Shown: in pieces, positions 25,705-38,360 of the stretch
Layout of the letters: every line of letters begins with the position of its first letter
Position numbering within the stretch: the stretch's first letter is position 1
Assembly: GCF_910592395.1 (NCBI RefSeq)
Contig: NC_088309.1
Span: forward strand, 7,626,501 to 7,690,500
Length of the DNA stretch: 64,000 bases
Reading direction: 5' to 3'
Source of the DNA: Lineus longissimus
Taxonomy: Eukaryota; Nemertea; Pilidiophora; Heteronemertea; Lineidae
The notes under the pieces: model-generated
What the model saw: the letters and a program-made list of their open reading frames with translations, nothing else
Databases searched by the model: none
What the model was told of the DNA's origin: nothing
Position numbers and translations under genes: made by a program

Positions 25705-26844
25705 TCACTCGTAGCAGAACTCCAACCCAGTCCCCGTCAACTTCTCCTGGATAAGTCTATCGAATGTTTCATTCTGTGCAACGGTAAAATGATTCTTCCA
25801 ATCACCGATGATCCCTTTTCTCATAAATTGACCTACACTCATATCCATGGCATCTGAAGATTGGTAATTTGTTTTAGGATTCTTCTTCATCGTATCAAAT
25901 CTTGTTGCTTGGGTGATTTTGTCTATAGTTTCCTCAGACATGCCATCTTTCCCACAGAATTCCGCTATTCTTGCGATCTCTTGCTCAGGATTCCGGACCA
26001 AATCTTCAAACCGCGTGATCAAGACGTTAGGAAGGTGTCGCAGGCTCCACCACCCAGAGAAGTGATCAAGCATGTTGCCAAATAACATATTATCAAAATC
26101 TGCCATTGCCATGTCAAAGAACTGGTTCCAGGTGCCGGGAAAGTTTCCTAATCCTTTGTTAATTCTGTAGAAATAAAACAAGGATACCAACGTATCTTTT
26201 GGATTTCGCATGACGTACACAACCCTGGTCTTCTGTGACAAAACTGCATTCTCCATTACCTCAACATTAGAGTGGACCTTGAAAGTACGAGGGTGCTCCA
26301 TTTTGCTCAGTTTTTCGGCGAGACAGTTTTCATCAGCAGTAAGTGCTTCTAGAAATGGTACCCGCTTGGTGATGAGCTCGTTCCCAGCCTTGTCGGTATC
26401 ACCGTCATGCCGTACCAAGTACACCATTTCTTGCGTGAGGGTGGTTCCTAAAATGAGAATAGAATTAGGGTTGCCGATACTGTTTCTTTGAACACTATGG
26501 TTAAAAGCCAAGAATCTAACTTGTCAGTGAAGAACTGGCTATCATGCACCGTCGGTATCGGAAATTGACGGTAGGTGACAGAATGCTGTCGGCGTGGCGC
26601 AGTGCCCAAGCAAATCGCTGGTGAGACCTGCCCTTTCAAGTATATGACAGGAAAGCGAAATCTAAAGCGTTTAGTCCTTACCTGATTTTGGATAAGACGC
26701 CACAATCATATCGTCGGGGGCATATTCCAGGCTCTCGACTTTCTTCATTTGCCATTCGTACATACATTTCTCCAGAAGCATCCCCTTATACTTGTGCCCT
26801 TCTGGAATCCGATAGGATAAGGGGTCGAAACTAGCATTTTCCAT
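25705..26844 (-). CDS. Cytosolic sulfotransferase, copy 1
   Basis: The two exons are 26682-26844 and 25705-26447, giving 301 residues, the usual length for cytosolic SULTs. Such enzymes transfer sulfonate from PAPS to hydroxyl or amine groups of small molecules. Visible motifs are the 5'-phosphosulfate loop YPKSGTT (51-57), PRTFKVHS with the likely catalytic His near residue 108, the 3'-phosphate-binding stretch RNPKDTLVSLFYF, and RKGIIGDWKNHFT near the C-terminus, running into the KNHFTVAQNE version of the dimerisation motif. The phase-1 intron (gtaagg...ttag) splits the Gly codon of the PAPS loop. The start is the only ATG that opens exon 1 in frame. The substrate cannot be told from sequence. 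Confidence 0.95.
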
Positions 26845-27832
26845 TGTTCAATGTCTGGTTGTACAAATCAGCTCGGTGTTATGTCTTCGGTGTTATGTCT
26901 TTGCAGAGCTTACGAAGACAAAAACCCGACACCAATCGAATTTAATATGCTTGTATTATCCCGGCCATGCTATCTTATCAAAAACAGATATATTCCCCTT
27001 GTCCCTAATCAATTTGTGACAGTAAGTAGGTTTCTGGGCTTAACCCTCACGTCATCAGTCATCAGTCATGACAAGTTTATAGTAAAGCATATGGGACATA
27101 CATGTACTTTCTTGTGAAGGAAAGTAAAATAACACCAAGTGTACCAGTCCTGATTAAGTTGGATTAAGTTGCTTGTTGGTCAGTCATTTTGTGGCCTCCT
27201 CCAAAAGTGACTGTTATGTTTTTTGAATGGCTTGATGATGAGTAATGACTGCGTCTTTTTCGAAGCGGATTGCATTGGACAAAATCCTATCGCGTTTAGT
27301 TTTCATAACAAGAAACTCCTTTCGAAATTACTGCTTTTTGTAAAAGAATATTCAACAAAGAATTTGTGAGACAATATTTGACACTCTGATCTGGCAAGAT
27401 GTGGTTTGCTTTCCACCAAATGGTACTGAGGCTGACAATACTTATGGTTTGCATTGGCCAAGCTCATTTGTATACCAATCGGTAGGAAGGCAATCAAAGA
27501 AAAATCAATCCTTACTCTGCAGCCACTTATTTGCCCGGGGTGTCATCTTATATCATGGACATCTGACCAGATCAGATCCAATCGCCCGTCTCTGAAGATC
27601 AAGGGAAGGAATTGTTCACCAATCGTGAAAATGGTGTAATTATCTGCGGCAAAGCCTTCAGATCATCTTGCGGCGCTTTGGCCAATTTGTGGGAGTCGCT
27701 GGCTTTTGTCAAATTGACCAGACAACACGAAGAATTTGAATGTTGATGCGGTAGTAGTAGCTCTTTTGGGCGAGTGGTCATGCATGAAAGAAGAGAGAGG
27801 TTCTGCAAGTCAATCGTGCAAAGAATTTCAAG

Positions 27833-27838
27833 TTTATT
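27833..27838 (-). terminator. Candidate polyadenylation signal, sulfotransferase copy 2
   Basis: AATAAA on the minus strand, about 265 bp past the stop, at the same place as in the other two copies. Confidence 0.45.
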
Positions 27839-28104
27839 GTTTCAAATATCGACTGAAAAAAGCCCGCTCCTCATAAGATTGTGGTTTCCTATTTTACGTC
27901 TATTTCCTGATTATATTCTATACGTCACCAGAGTCTCTCAAATAAATTATCAAGGGTATGTTTACCTTTTACTTGACCAAGTAAATACATTTTGCCAACA
28001 CGAATTCATTACTCAGCATCCCGAAACCAGGTAGCTTGCTCGAGAGGAAAGAAACGATAATAAAAATCTCTGTGTAATAATGCACCATAGGTAACGATTC
28101 ATCA

Positions 28105-29244
28105 TCACTCGTAGCAGAACTCCAACCCAGTCCCCGTCAACTTCTCCTGGATAAGTCTATCGAATGTTTCATTCTGTGCAATGGTAAAATGATTCTTCCA
28201 ATCACCGATGATCCCTTTTCTCATAAATTGACCTACACTCATATCCATGGCATCTGAAGATTGGTAATTTGTTTTAGGATTCTTCTTCATCGTATCAAAT
28301 CTTGTTGCTTGGGTGATTTTGTCTATAGTTTCCTCAGACATGCCATCTTTCCCACAGAATTCCGCTATTCTTGCGATCTCTTGCTCAGGATTCCGTACCA
28401 AATCTTCAAACCGCGTGATCAAGACGTTAGGAAGGTGTCGCAGGCTCCACCACCCAGAGAAGTGATCAAGCATGTTGCCAAATAACATATTATCAAAATC
28501 TGCCATTGCCATGTCAAAGAACTGGTTCCAGGTGCCGGGAAAGTTTCCTAATCCTTTGTTAATTCTGTAGAAATAAAACAAGGATACCAACGTATCTTTT
28601 GGATTTCGCATGACGTACACAACCCTGGTCTTCTGTGACAAAACTGCATTCTCCATTACCTCAACATTAGAGTGGACCTTGAAAGTACGAGGGTGCTCCA
28701 TTTTGCTCAGTTTTTCGGCGAGACAGTTTTCATCAGCAGTAAGTGCTTCTAGAAATGGTACCCGCTTGGTGATGAGCTCGTTCCCAGCCTTGTCGGTATC
28801 ACCGTCATGCCGTACCAAGTACACCATTTCTTGCGTGAGGGTGGTTCCTAAAATGAGAATAGAATTAGGGTTGCCGATACTGTTTCTTTGAACACTATGG
28901 TTAAAAGCCAAGAATCTAACTTGTCAGTGAAGAACTGGCTATCATGCACCGTCGGTATCGGAAATTGACGGTAGGTGACAGAATGCTGTCGGCGTGGCGC
29001 AGTGCCCAAGCAAATCGCTGGTGAGACCTGCCCTTTCAAGTATATGATAGGAAAACGAAATCTAAAGCGTTTAGTCCTTACCTGATTTTGGATAAGACGC
29101 CACAATCATATCGTCGGGGGCATATTCCAGGCTCTCGACTTTCTTCATTTGCCATTCGTACATACGTTTCTCCAGAACCATCCCCTTATACTTGTGCCCT
29201 TCTGGAATCCGATAGGATAAGGGGTCGAAACTAGCATTTTCCAT
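28105..29244 (-). CDS. Cytosolic sulfotransferase, copy 2
   Basis: The exons are 29082-29244 and 28105-28847, again 301 residues with the same phase-1 intron. It lies exactly 2400 bp from copy 1. Against copy 1 the protein differs at only three places: Leu23 to Val and Cys27 to Arg in exon 1, and one Val-to-Ile change in the C-terminal KNHFT(V/I)AQNE motif. I saw only one silent coding difference. All PAPS-binding motifs and the catalytic His are intact, so the gene should be functional. Its own 5' flank is repeated with the gene, so promoters are likely shared in kind. Confidence 0.95.
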
Positions 29245-30221
29245 TGTTCAATGTCTGGTTGTACAAATCAGCTCGGTGTTATGTCTTCGGTGTTATGTCT
29301 TTGCAGAGCTTACGAAGACAAAAACCCGACACCAATCGAATTTAATATGCTTGTATTATCCCGGCCATGCTATCTTATCAAAAACAGATATATTCCCTAA
29401 TCAATTTGTGACAGTAAGTAGGTTTCTGGGCTTAACCCTCACGTCATCAGTCATCAGTCATGACAAGTTTATAGTAAAGCATATGGGACATACATGTACT
29501 TTCTTGTGAAGGAAAGTAAAATATCACCAAGTGTACCAGTCCTGATTAAGTTGGATTAAGTTGCTTGTTGGTCAGTCATTTTGTGGCCTCCTCCAAAAGT
29601 GACTGTTATGTTTTTTGAATGGCTTGATGATGAGTAATGACTGCGTCTTTTTCGAAGCGGATTGCATTGGACAAAATCCTATCGCGTTTAGTTTTCATAA
29701 CAAGAAACTCCTTTCGAAAATACTGCTTTTTGTAAAAGAATATTCAACAAAGAATTTGTAAGACAATATTTGACACTCTGATCTGGCAAGATGTGGTTTG
29801 CTTTCCACCAAATGGTACTGAGACTGACAATACTTACGATTTGCATTGGCCAAGCTCATTTGTATACCAATCGGTAGGAAGGCAATCAAAGAAAAATCAA
29901 TCCTTACTCTGCAGCCACTTATTTGCCCGGGGTGTCATCTCATATCATGGACATCTGACCAGATCAGATCCAATCGCCCGTCTCTGAAGATCAAGGGAAG
30001 GAATTGTTCACCAATCGTGAAAATGGTGTAATTATCTGTGGCAAAGCCTTCAGATCATCTTGCGGCGCTTTGGCCAAGTTGGAGTCGCTGGCTTTTGTCA
30101 AATTGACCAGACAACACGAAGAATTTGAATGTTGATGCGGTAGTAGTAGCTCTTTTGGGCGAGTGGTCATGCATGAAAGAAAAGAGAGGTTCTGCAAGTC
30201 AATCGTGCAAAGAATTTCAAG

Positions 30222-30227
30222 TTTATT
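30222..30227 (-). terminator. Candidate polyadenylation signal, sulfotransferase copy 3
   Basis: AATAAA on the minus strand, about 268 bp past the stop, conserved with the other two copies. Confidence 0.45.
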
Positions 30228-30494
30228 GTTTCAAATATCGACTGAAAAAAGCCCGCTCCTCATAAGATTGTGGTTTCCTATTTTTAGGTCTATTTCGTGA
30301 TTATATTCTATACGTCACCAGAGTCTCTCAAAAAAATTATCAAGGGTATGTTTACCTTTTACTTGACCAAGTAAATACATTTTGCCAACACGAATTCATT
30401 ACTCAGCATCCCGAAACCAGGTAGCTTGCTCGAGAGGAAAGAAACGATAATAAAAATCTCTGTGTAATAATGCACCATAGTTTACGATTCATCA

Positions 30495-31629
30495 TCACTC
30501 GTAGCAGAACTCCAACCCAGTCCCCGTCAACTTCTCCTGGATAAGTCTATCGAATGTTTCATTCTGTGCAATGGTAAAATGATTCTTCCAATCACCGATG
30601 ATCCCTTTTCTCATAAATTGACTTGCACTCATATCCATGCCATCTGAAGATTGGTAATTTGTTTTAGGATTCTTCTTCATCGTATCAAATCTTGTTGCTT
30701 GGGTGATTTTGTCTATAGTTTCCTCAGACATGCCATCTTTCCCACAGAATTCCGCTATTCTTGCGATCTCTTGCTCAGGATTCCGTACCAAATCTTCAAA
30801 CCGCGTGATCAATACATTAGGAAGGTGTCGTAGGCTCCACCACCCAGAGAAGTGATCAAGCATGTTGCCAAATAACAAATTATCAAAATGTGCCATTGCC
30901 ATGTCAAAGAACTGGTTCCAGGTGCCGGGAAAGTTACCTAGTCCTTTGCTAATTTTGTAGAAATAAAACAAGGACACCAGCGTATCCTTTGGATTTCGCA
31001 TGACGTACACAACCCTGGTCTTCTGTGACAAAACTGCATTCTCCATTACCTCAATATTAGAGTGGACCTTGAATGTACGAGGGTGCTCCATTTTGCTCAG
31101 ACTTTCGGCGAGACAGTTTTCATCAGCAGTAAGTACTTCTAGAAATGGTACCCGCTTGGTGATGAGCTCGTTCCCAGCCTTGTCGGTATCACCGTCATGC
31201 CGTACCAAGTACACAATTTCTTGCGTGAGGGTGGTTCCTAAAGTGTGAATAGAATTAAGTTGCTGTTTTTTTTAACACTATGGTTAAAAGCCAAGAATCT
31301 AACTTGTCATTGTGAAGAACTGGCTATCATGCACCGTCGGTATCGGAAATTGACGGTAGGTGACAGAATGCTGTCGGCGTGGCGCAGTGCCCAAGCAAAT
31401 CGTTGGGGAGACCTGCCCTTTCAAGTACATGATAGGAAAGCGAAATCTAAAGCGTTTAGTCCTTACCTGATTTTGGATAAGACGCCACAATCATATCGTC
31501 GGGGGCATATTCCAGGCTCTCGACTTTCTTCATTTGCCATTCGTACATAAATTTCTCCAGAGCCATCCCCTTATACCTGTGCCCTTCTGGAATCCGATAG
31601 GATAAGGGGTCGAAACTAGCATCTTCCAT
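30495..31629 (-). CDS. Cytosolic sulfotransferase, copy 3
   Basis: The exons are 31467-31629 and 30495-31237, encoding 301 residues. It is the most diverged copy. Exon 1 differs from copy 1 by Asn3 to Asp, Lys18 to Arg, Leu23 to Ala and Cys27 to Phe. Exon 2 has about a dozen replacements, including QEM to QEI after the PAPS loop, AEKL to AESL just before the catalytic region, YRINKG to YKISKG, MADF to MAHF, and SVGQ to SASQ near the C-terminal PAPS motif. All catalytic and cofactor motifs are kept. It is the outermost unit on the 5' side, so its upstream region beyond 31970 is unique. Confidence 0.94.
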
Positions 31630-31980
31630 TGTTCAATATCTGGTTGTACAAATCAGCTCGGTGTTATGTCTTTGCAGAGCTTACGAAGACCAGGGCACTT
31701 GCAATATGGTTTTCGTACAATACAAAAAACTCCGATACCAATCGAATTTTATATGCTTTTCTTTTCCCGGCCATGCTATCTTATCAAAAAACAGATATAT
31801 TCCTCTTGTCCCTAATCAATTTGTGACAGTAAGTAGGTTTCTGGGCCTAACCCTCACGTCATCAGTCATCAGTCATGACAGGTTTATAGTAAAGCACATG
31901 GGACATACATGTACTTTCTTGTAAAGGAAAGTAAAAAAACACCAAGTGCACCAGTCCTGATTAAGTTGGAAGAAATTGGG

Positions 31981-32074
31981 TAAACGCCAACGCCAATGCT
32001 CATGATCATGATGACAAACAATGGGACAGGCGGCAGGCGTTCGCGTTGGCGTTTTGGGGGATTTGCGAAAACTC
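31981..32074 (+). mobile_element. MITE, GATTTGCGAAAACTC family, copy 1
   Basis: AAACGCCAACGC near the left and GCGTTGGCGTTT near the right are perfect inverted repeats. The right end reads GGGGGATTTGCGAAAACTC. The same right end occurs at 38462-38494 and 41940-41975. This copy starts about 10 bp beyond the end of the third sulfotransferase unit. Confidence 0.6.
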
Positions 32075-35000
32075 ACTATTAGAAGCTCGATATGTACCAG
32101 ATCTACTTTTACAATCCTGAACACCACATGTACGTACATGTACACCAAGGGCACCGAACTAAGGGCAATCTATCACACACCCGCGGCTGCTTCTATTGGC
32201 TGATTTGGTTATTAGCACACACAAGTGGCTCAGTCAATATTGGTCCATACCACCTATCGACTGCTCTTACCAAGAACATGACTCTTAAAACCATTTTGTC
32301 ACTCACTCATCACATTCTAAGCCCACGGTAAATAGGCAGCCGTTCCGTATATTCTGCCGACAATTGGCCATAAACATTATGGAATGGTCTATGAAGAATC
32401 GGACTATTACGTAAATCATTCTGTATTGCTCGTTGGTCACCTTGGATGCGATTGCCTGTAATGTCAACGTTCCAGAGGTAGGGGGATTCGTTGGCCGTAC
32501 TCTTCCCCAAGTGACACCATTTCCTGTTTCGGTTTGTTACTTATATTGAATAAAAAAACAAGTACCTCTGAACCAGATATTCATGCTTTATCGAAGTTAC
32601 CAAAGTTACTCTTCAAACCATTTTGTCACTCCCTCGTACAATTGGTTCTCGGCCGCCGATGCACTGACGAGGCCAAGAGACTGGCGAGGTCACGTCGTAA
32701 AATCATACCTAGAGTGGTGAACCTCGTCACAAAACCATTGTCTCAAACTTCTGTTTCCAGGACTCTCTTCTTACTTTATCAGACTGGAGTATGAGAGAAT
32801 TGCAGCAGGTCTTACGGAGGTCGTATATTTGTACTGAGACATTTTCATTTACATGATGTTGCTATCCTACGCATCACTTCAGAAGAATGAGAAAAAAGTC
32901 TAAGTTACATGTCTATCAAAGAATGAGTTACAAAGCATGTTCTGTTCAATGATTCACCTTGCCACCACATTAAAAAGTTTGCGAAGTTTAACTTCCTGTG
33001 TTTAAACCGTTCTCTATCTATTCTGAATTGGTCGTCTTTGTTAACTGATCCCCTTATTGAACTTTAAAGTTACATGTGGCCATAAGCATTCACATGATTG
33101 TTACATTACTCATTTACGGCTAGAAGAAGGCGGGTCAATCGATGACAATCAATTTATAATTGAACGAGTGTTTAGATCTCAAGCTTGGCCTTCAGCGTAA
33201 TATCGAGAGTCAGCTAAGTGACATTTTACTACAATAATACATCATAGCTCGAAGGTAGATATATTAATCAATATCACTGGGCGATGACCTCCATACGATG
33301 ATCTCCGTGTAAACTCGGTCTACCAATGACTGATATTATTAAAAGTTAGTCAATATCTTAAAATTCCATTTTTTCTTTGCTGTTACAATAATATGCAACC
33401 GACATTAATGTAGAATACATGTATATGCCTTTGTGCGAGTCCAGAATGCTTCCTTGTTGTCAGTGATATAGAATTTCACCATAATCCACCCAAATCAGGG
33501 CTGATATTGCATGTATGTATGTTGTGTTATCATGCATGCACGTGTTCATCAGTTGGCTTATATATTCTTAGGCATTTTGTACGCAAGCTGTATTACCTTC
33601 ATCATTCCTCTGATGAACTAGCTGACAACTAGATGATCACTAAATCACAATGCCAATGCACTTTGATACAAAGGCGCCTTCACACCAAAAATAGTCCCCA
33701 CGTGATATATAGCCGCAATGAAGACAACCTGTATGGTTCCTGAAAGATGGAGTATCATAGCGATCGAACTTGATTTATTTGTTGACAATTTGCAGACAGG
33801 GAATTTTACGGTAATGTAGCCAACCGAATGTCGCGTGGGTGTTGGAATACCCGTTCAGTCCCATAGGGCTCGTAATGTCCTCGGTGTCAGTCGGAATGCT
33901 ATGAATGATTCAGCATGAGATGAACAGCAAGAGAAGGCAGAGCGGAGGTGATGTCTCTTTCTAGAGATGGGGTATTAGGCCACAGAAAATTAGTGTTCTG
34001 TTTCTGGTTTCATGGTCGAATGAAAAAAGATGCGAGCACGCAGTTAGTTTTATTTTATTTCTAAGACAATTGCTTTCCACAGCAATCCGATTGAATCGCT
34101 GATAGCTTCTTTTCGTTTTCTTTCATGGCAGCGCATGGGTTTGGGCTGACTGTCTGGCCTCCTTTAGCCATGTGGACAACCCGTCTAGAAGAGGAAACTC
34201 CGAAATTAAAACCAGGTAGTCTGGGCTCGTTGATCGTAGTGTCGCCCTATAAAAAGGGCCAGACTTTGGATTGCATGAGAAAACCTTTACTTTCAAATTG
34301 TTATCTCTAAATGACTGCTGCTGGTAAAAAGGCATGGTGTATATCCTACTTTTGAATGTAACTAGCTTTATATTTTTATCTATTTAGAGTTCTCGTACAA
34401 CCAGGATGATATTAAATAAACACACGCAAGAAACAATATGAATACAGTCGGTGGTGCCTTGACAAACTTGCATCTTTATTTCTTTCATGTTTAAACAAAA
34501 GTTGCAGGTAACTTGTATACTTTCGCCCACTACAATTCCACGTCTCAAGCACGAAACGCTTTCAGCAGGTATAACTGCCAGAGGCATGTTATAGCAGTAT
34601 TTGATTCAGTAAAAAATATCATTTCGAGCTGTTCGTAATTTTGATACGAAAATATATATCATAGTCCATAATTTCAAAGCGTCAGATTTTACAAAAGAAT
34701 TTTGCGGGAGTCCGCCACTGGTGAGCTTAACCGCTAGTCTACCAGAACAGCTCAGCATTTGAGGTTCTGGGAGGGGATAAGTTCGATCATGATTTCTGTT
34801 GTCGAATGCTGGACTGATTAGCCGAAGGGGGTCACAATCGTCCGTCAGAATAAGAAAATAAACCTAAAATATTACAGAAATATGGCAATACCTTTTTCTT
34901 TCTGAAGAGGCGGAGAAATATTGTTCAACACAAAAGCAGATTTGCGATATACATGTATTTGTTAATAAGATGAAATTGAATAAGATAAAAATAAGTCATA

Positions 35001-37135
35001 AAGTTTTTATCAAATCAGAACAACCTCCCTAGTACCAACCTCAACAAGGCAATTGACCCGCGGCTCATAACCTAATGTACATTTAGATTGAGTGCTTCAG
35101 CAAGCTCTCAAACCGCTCTCCTCTAATACCGCCGGGACCAATATTGAGGCGCTCAGATTGATCTCACAGAAATCTATATGATTGTATATTAACGTTTCGA
35201 GCGGCGAGCAATCTCAAACCCTTGTCGAAGGATTATAATCAGCGATCTTTCACGTTTATCTCGATAAATCTCCCCAGACAGTCCTGTAATTTTCTCAAAT
35301 AACGTGTTATCCGTTGGCGTATCAGTTGCATCAATGCTGCTCACTTGGACGTGGAATGGTTCCCAGGGGTCAATAAGCAAAGGTGATATGTTTCATTGTG
35401 ACCAGGGATTTAGCGCCTTCTTGGCGTAAACTCAAATATCAAAAACATCAACACATTTCTGAATCAATGTACACGTACCGTACAATTATTTGTATCAGCG
35501 ATTCTTTTGATGAGAGGGTCTTGTAGAAGCATCGATTAGATTAAAGGCCGCCTGGGCAGTGAACCACATGGTACTATGACAAATGTAATCGTCTCTATAA
35601 CTGTAACGGAAATTAATGTTCAAGTCTCTGTAATTGATTTTTAACCTCGTTTTATGTCCTATTGAGGACCCGGATTGAGGAGCCGGATTGAGGACACCAA
35701 GCAACGTATTTGATTTATACGTGTTAAGGGTGTGTATACACAGAGATTGCGGCATGCACTACATGCACTGGATGACTTTTGCAAACGTAATCTTTTCATT
35801 AAAATTTGATGTATGCACCAGGGTCCAGTTGTTCAGTCAGCGTTATCTCCTTCAGTAAATTTCATTTACAAGCGTTTGAACTCAAGGCCAGCATTACTGC
35901 AAACCCCGATTGAGCGACTGGGTGCAGAAGAAGTCAATAAAAGCGAAAAATAAAATAAAAACTTTTTAGTCCACTTTTATTTAAGATGGTAATTTTTTAA
36001 TGGCGACTGAAATCTGCCATCACTGTAGAAATATCAGTTTGAAAAAAAATACCGGGTAAAATGAATGGTTTGAACTGAATGGACAGCGCATTTCCAAGGA
36101 TGAGTTCTTGATGATAACTGGTCAAGCTAATTCCCTTGGCCATCGTACATCTGGTTGATCTGGACGGTTACAGTTGATAGGACTATTGACAACAAAAGGT
36201 AAATTATTATTCATTGCCACTCAGCGGTAGAGATAATATCGGTATACTGCGTCTTTATTGCCAGTCCATACCAAATGGTCCAACGTTCGGAATGTAGTAT
36301 GAGCATGCAAACGACTCTGAGTATAGATAGACCTCATTACAATGCCAAATTATCCATCATGTCTATCACTGTTGCCATAACATGTCCTCATAAAGATAAG
36401 CGTTGTCTTATAGATACATGTAGTAGCTATTATGGTTTGTCGGTCATCACGACAGCATCATCCTTACCGGTTAAAAAAGTACACTTTTCGCCATTTCTCT
36501 CAGAAACATCCAGTACTGTCGGTACTATAGCACCAGTTTCAAATCACATTTCACTGTTCAATTAGAGGTATTTTGAAATAGATATCGCTACCTAACAAAT
36601 CGTTCGTGTTTATCCCCACCGGCGGTGTTTCATGAGACATACCTCCAGTTCGGTATCGTTGCTTCGTGCGGTAAACAATAATCAAGGTGCATTTACCGCG
36701 TAGAGTAAAAAAAGAAAAAAAAGTAAAATTCGATTTAAATGTGTGTCGTATTACTCATCATCAAATTCCTCCATATATATGTAGTGCTTAATCAGTAGAT
36801 CATTGCGTGCAAGCTGCCTGATATCGATTTTATAAACCTGGTTATTATTGATCAGATGTGCTACACCCAGACTCCCAGAGGTGTGCTACATTTGAGAGGA
36901 AAATGAAAAAAGGGTCTATCAGATTTATTGGATGCGATGATTATATTGAAAATCAATAAATTGCAATCGTTGAGCTCCATTTGTTAGGCTACTTAATAAT
37001 TATTAAAATCTAATAAAAAAAACCCAGATTGATTTATTCGCGTTTTGTTCCAATCGTTATATAATAGCTGGGTGATCTTTGGTGATTTTATCATTCTTTA
37101 GATGGAATGAAGAGGATATAACCTATCATCACCTT
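32075..37135. other. No gene recognised
   Basis: Only short open frames occur. One plus-strand stretch at 34125-34218 (beginning MAAHGFGLTVWPPLAMW) precedes a GT dinucleotide and could be an exon, but it matches no family I know and has no acceptable partner exons. No RNA genes or large repeats were seen. Confidence 0.45.
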
Positions 37136-37232
37136 TAAGATTCCACTATCCAATGTGTGTCGCTCTCAGCGGTAATCAGGTAAATCCAAGTTAAGATTCC
37201 ACTATCCAATGTGTGTCGCTCTTAGCGGTAAA
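37136..37232. repeat. Two ~57-bp direct repeats
   Basis: AAGATTCCACTATCCAATGT followed by GTGTCGCTCT(C/T)AGCGGTAA occurs twice in tandem with few differences. Confidence 0.8.
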
Positions 37233-37543
37233 TCTCTGATCTCAGCCTATGTCATATGCACAGACATATTTCTCCATTTATTCATTGGAGCGTTTCCCAG
37301 CAGGTTCGATACTCAATCACTAAACCAATTTGTTCGTTTTTACATGAAGTGACAGCTCTGCAATGGCTTCATCAATCAAATGTCGATCCTCGTGATATTT
37401 TCTTCTGTGTAGCGCACAAGAAGGTAGGATCAATGAACGCACTAGTAGGCGGCAGTTACTAATTCAAAAGTTCAAGGTAGTGCAAACAGTAGTGGGTATA
37501 GCCCTATCTTTTATCCTTTTCTTCAGACAAGCACACTCTCAAA

Positions 37544-37648
37544 TTAAGTAGTAAAAATAAATATTTATTGGTATTAAGTATTTATTCGTTGTTTTTTTTA
37601 ACTATTTCAAAGTTTTTTAAACAATAAATAGTTACTTTGACTACTTAA
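37544..37648. mobile_element. AT-rich foldback element
   Basis: TTAAGTAGT at the left, continuing to TATTTATTG, matches the inverse of the right arm (37622-37648) over about 27 bp with a few mismatches. The outer TTAA could be a target-site remnant. No coding capacity. A second AT-rich foldback of the same general style, with different ends, lies at 58375-58530. Confidence 0.5.
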
Positions 37649-38360
37649 ATGGTTATTTTGGTGCTACTGCTCATGCGAAAGAAGCTTTACTTTGCTCAGT
37701 GCGATCATAACCTTTACCGCAAAGCGTTGACAAAACAGAAAGCAAATCGTGCATATGCTGAAGGTTCGATTATAACTGAATGCAGTATGTCGAAAGTGCG
37801 TTTCATGTTAATTTAGGAAGACGATGAGAAAACGGCTCAGAAGTCGTCATCTGCAGCGATCGTTGCGTGTCTCCTGGCAATATATTTGCCAAATCTGTCT
37901 TGCATGCATTAACTGAAGGCAATTTTAGCGTAGCCTGCACAACTCAATCAAGGAACATTCGATTAAGTTATTCAAAAACAAGTTTCTGTTCAGCAGATAT
38001 CTTCACTGACTATTCGATTAGCGACTATAAGATAGTGTTGCCTATGCGGTAGGGATCTGATTTAGAAACAGGAATATATACCGTCTGTAATTTCACCGTT
38101 GATTTCAACGATGAATTCTCAATTTCCCAATTTTTGTGTCACACCAGTTGACAATCGAGGTTTAGCGAGAAATTGTACATTTTTTATGTGTGTAAAATGA
38201 TGTACATTCGACTACGTGTCGGCACAGCTAGCTATTTCCGTGAAACTCTCCGATCTGGCTACGCCGCGGTGTCTCCATGCCTTAGTCGGGGGCCGGGAGT
38301 TTCGCGGCGGTTGTCGCCCGGATTGGCGACAAATCACCTCTTGGAGATCCTTGCTTGACG

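Larger units (their letters stand above)
24781..31970. repeat. Three tandem ~2.4-kb sulfotransferase units
   Basis: Anchoring on GTTGGTCAGTCATTTTGTGG, units begin at 24781, 27175 and 29567, giving periods of 2394 and 2392 bp. The last unit ends near 31970. Each unit carries 3' flank, exon 2, intron, exon 1 and 5' flank of one gene. Units 1 and 2 are nearly identical throughout; unit 3 is more diverged, with an extra ~35 bp near 31690 and a 3-bp shortening near 30080. Both internal junctions read GATTAAGTTGGATTAAGTTG, implying amplification by unequal crossing-over from a single original junction. Confidence 0.95.

Noticed and set aside
25861-28891. Plus-strand open frames of 60-93 residues repeated in each sulfotransferase unit
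   Set aside because: They are antisense shadows of the sulfotransferase exons; their conservation follows from the recent duplication.
34125-34218. Candidate first exon of the R7BP-like gene (MAAHGFGLTV...)
   Set aside because: Its sequence does not resemble the expected helix start of R7BP, it lies 6 kb upstream and its donor is weak.
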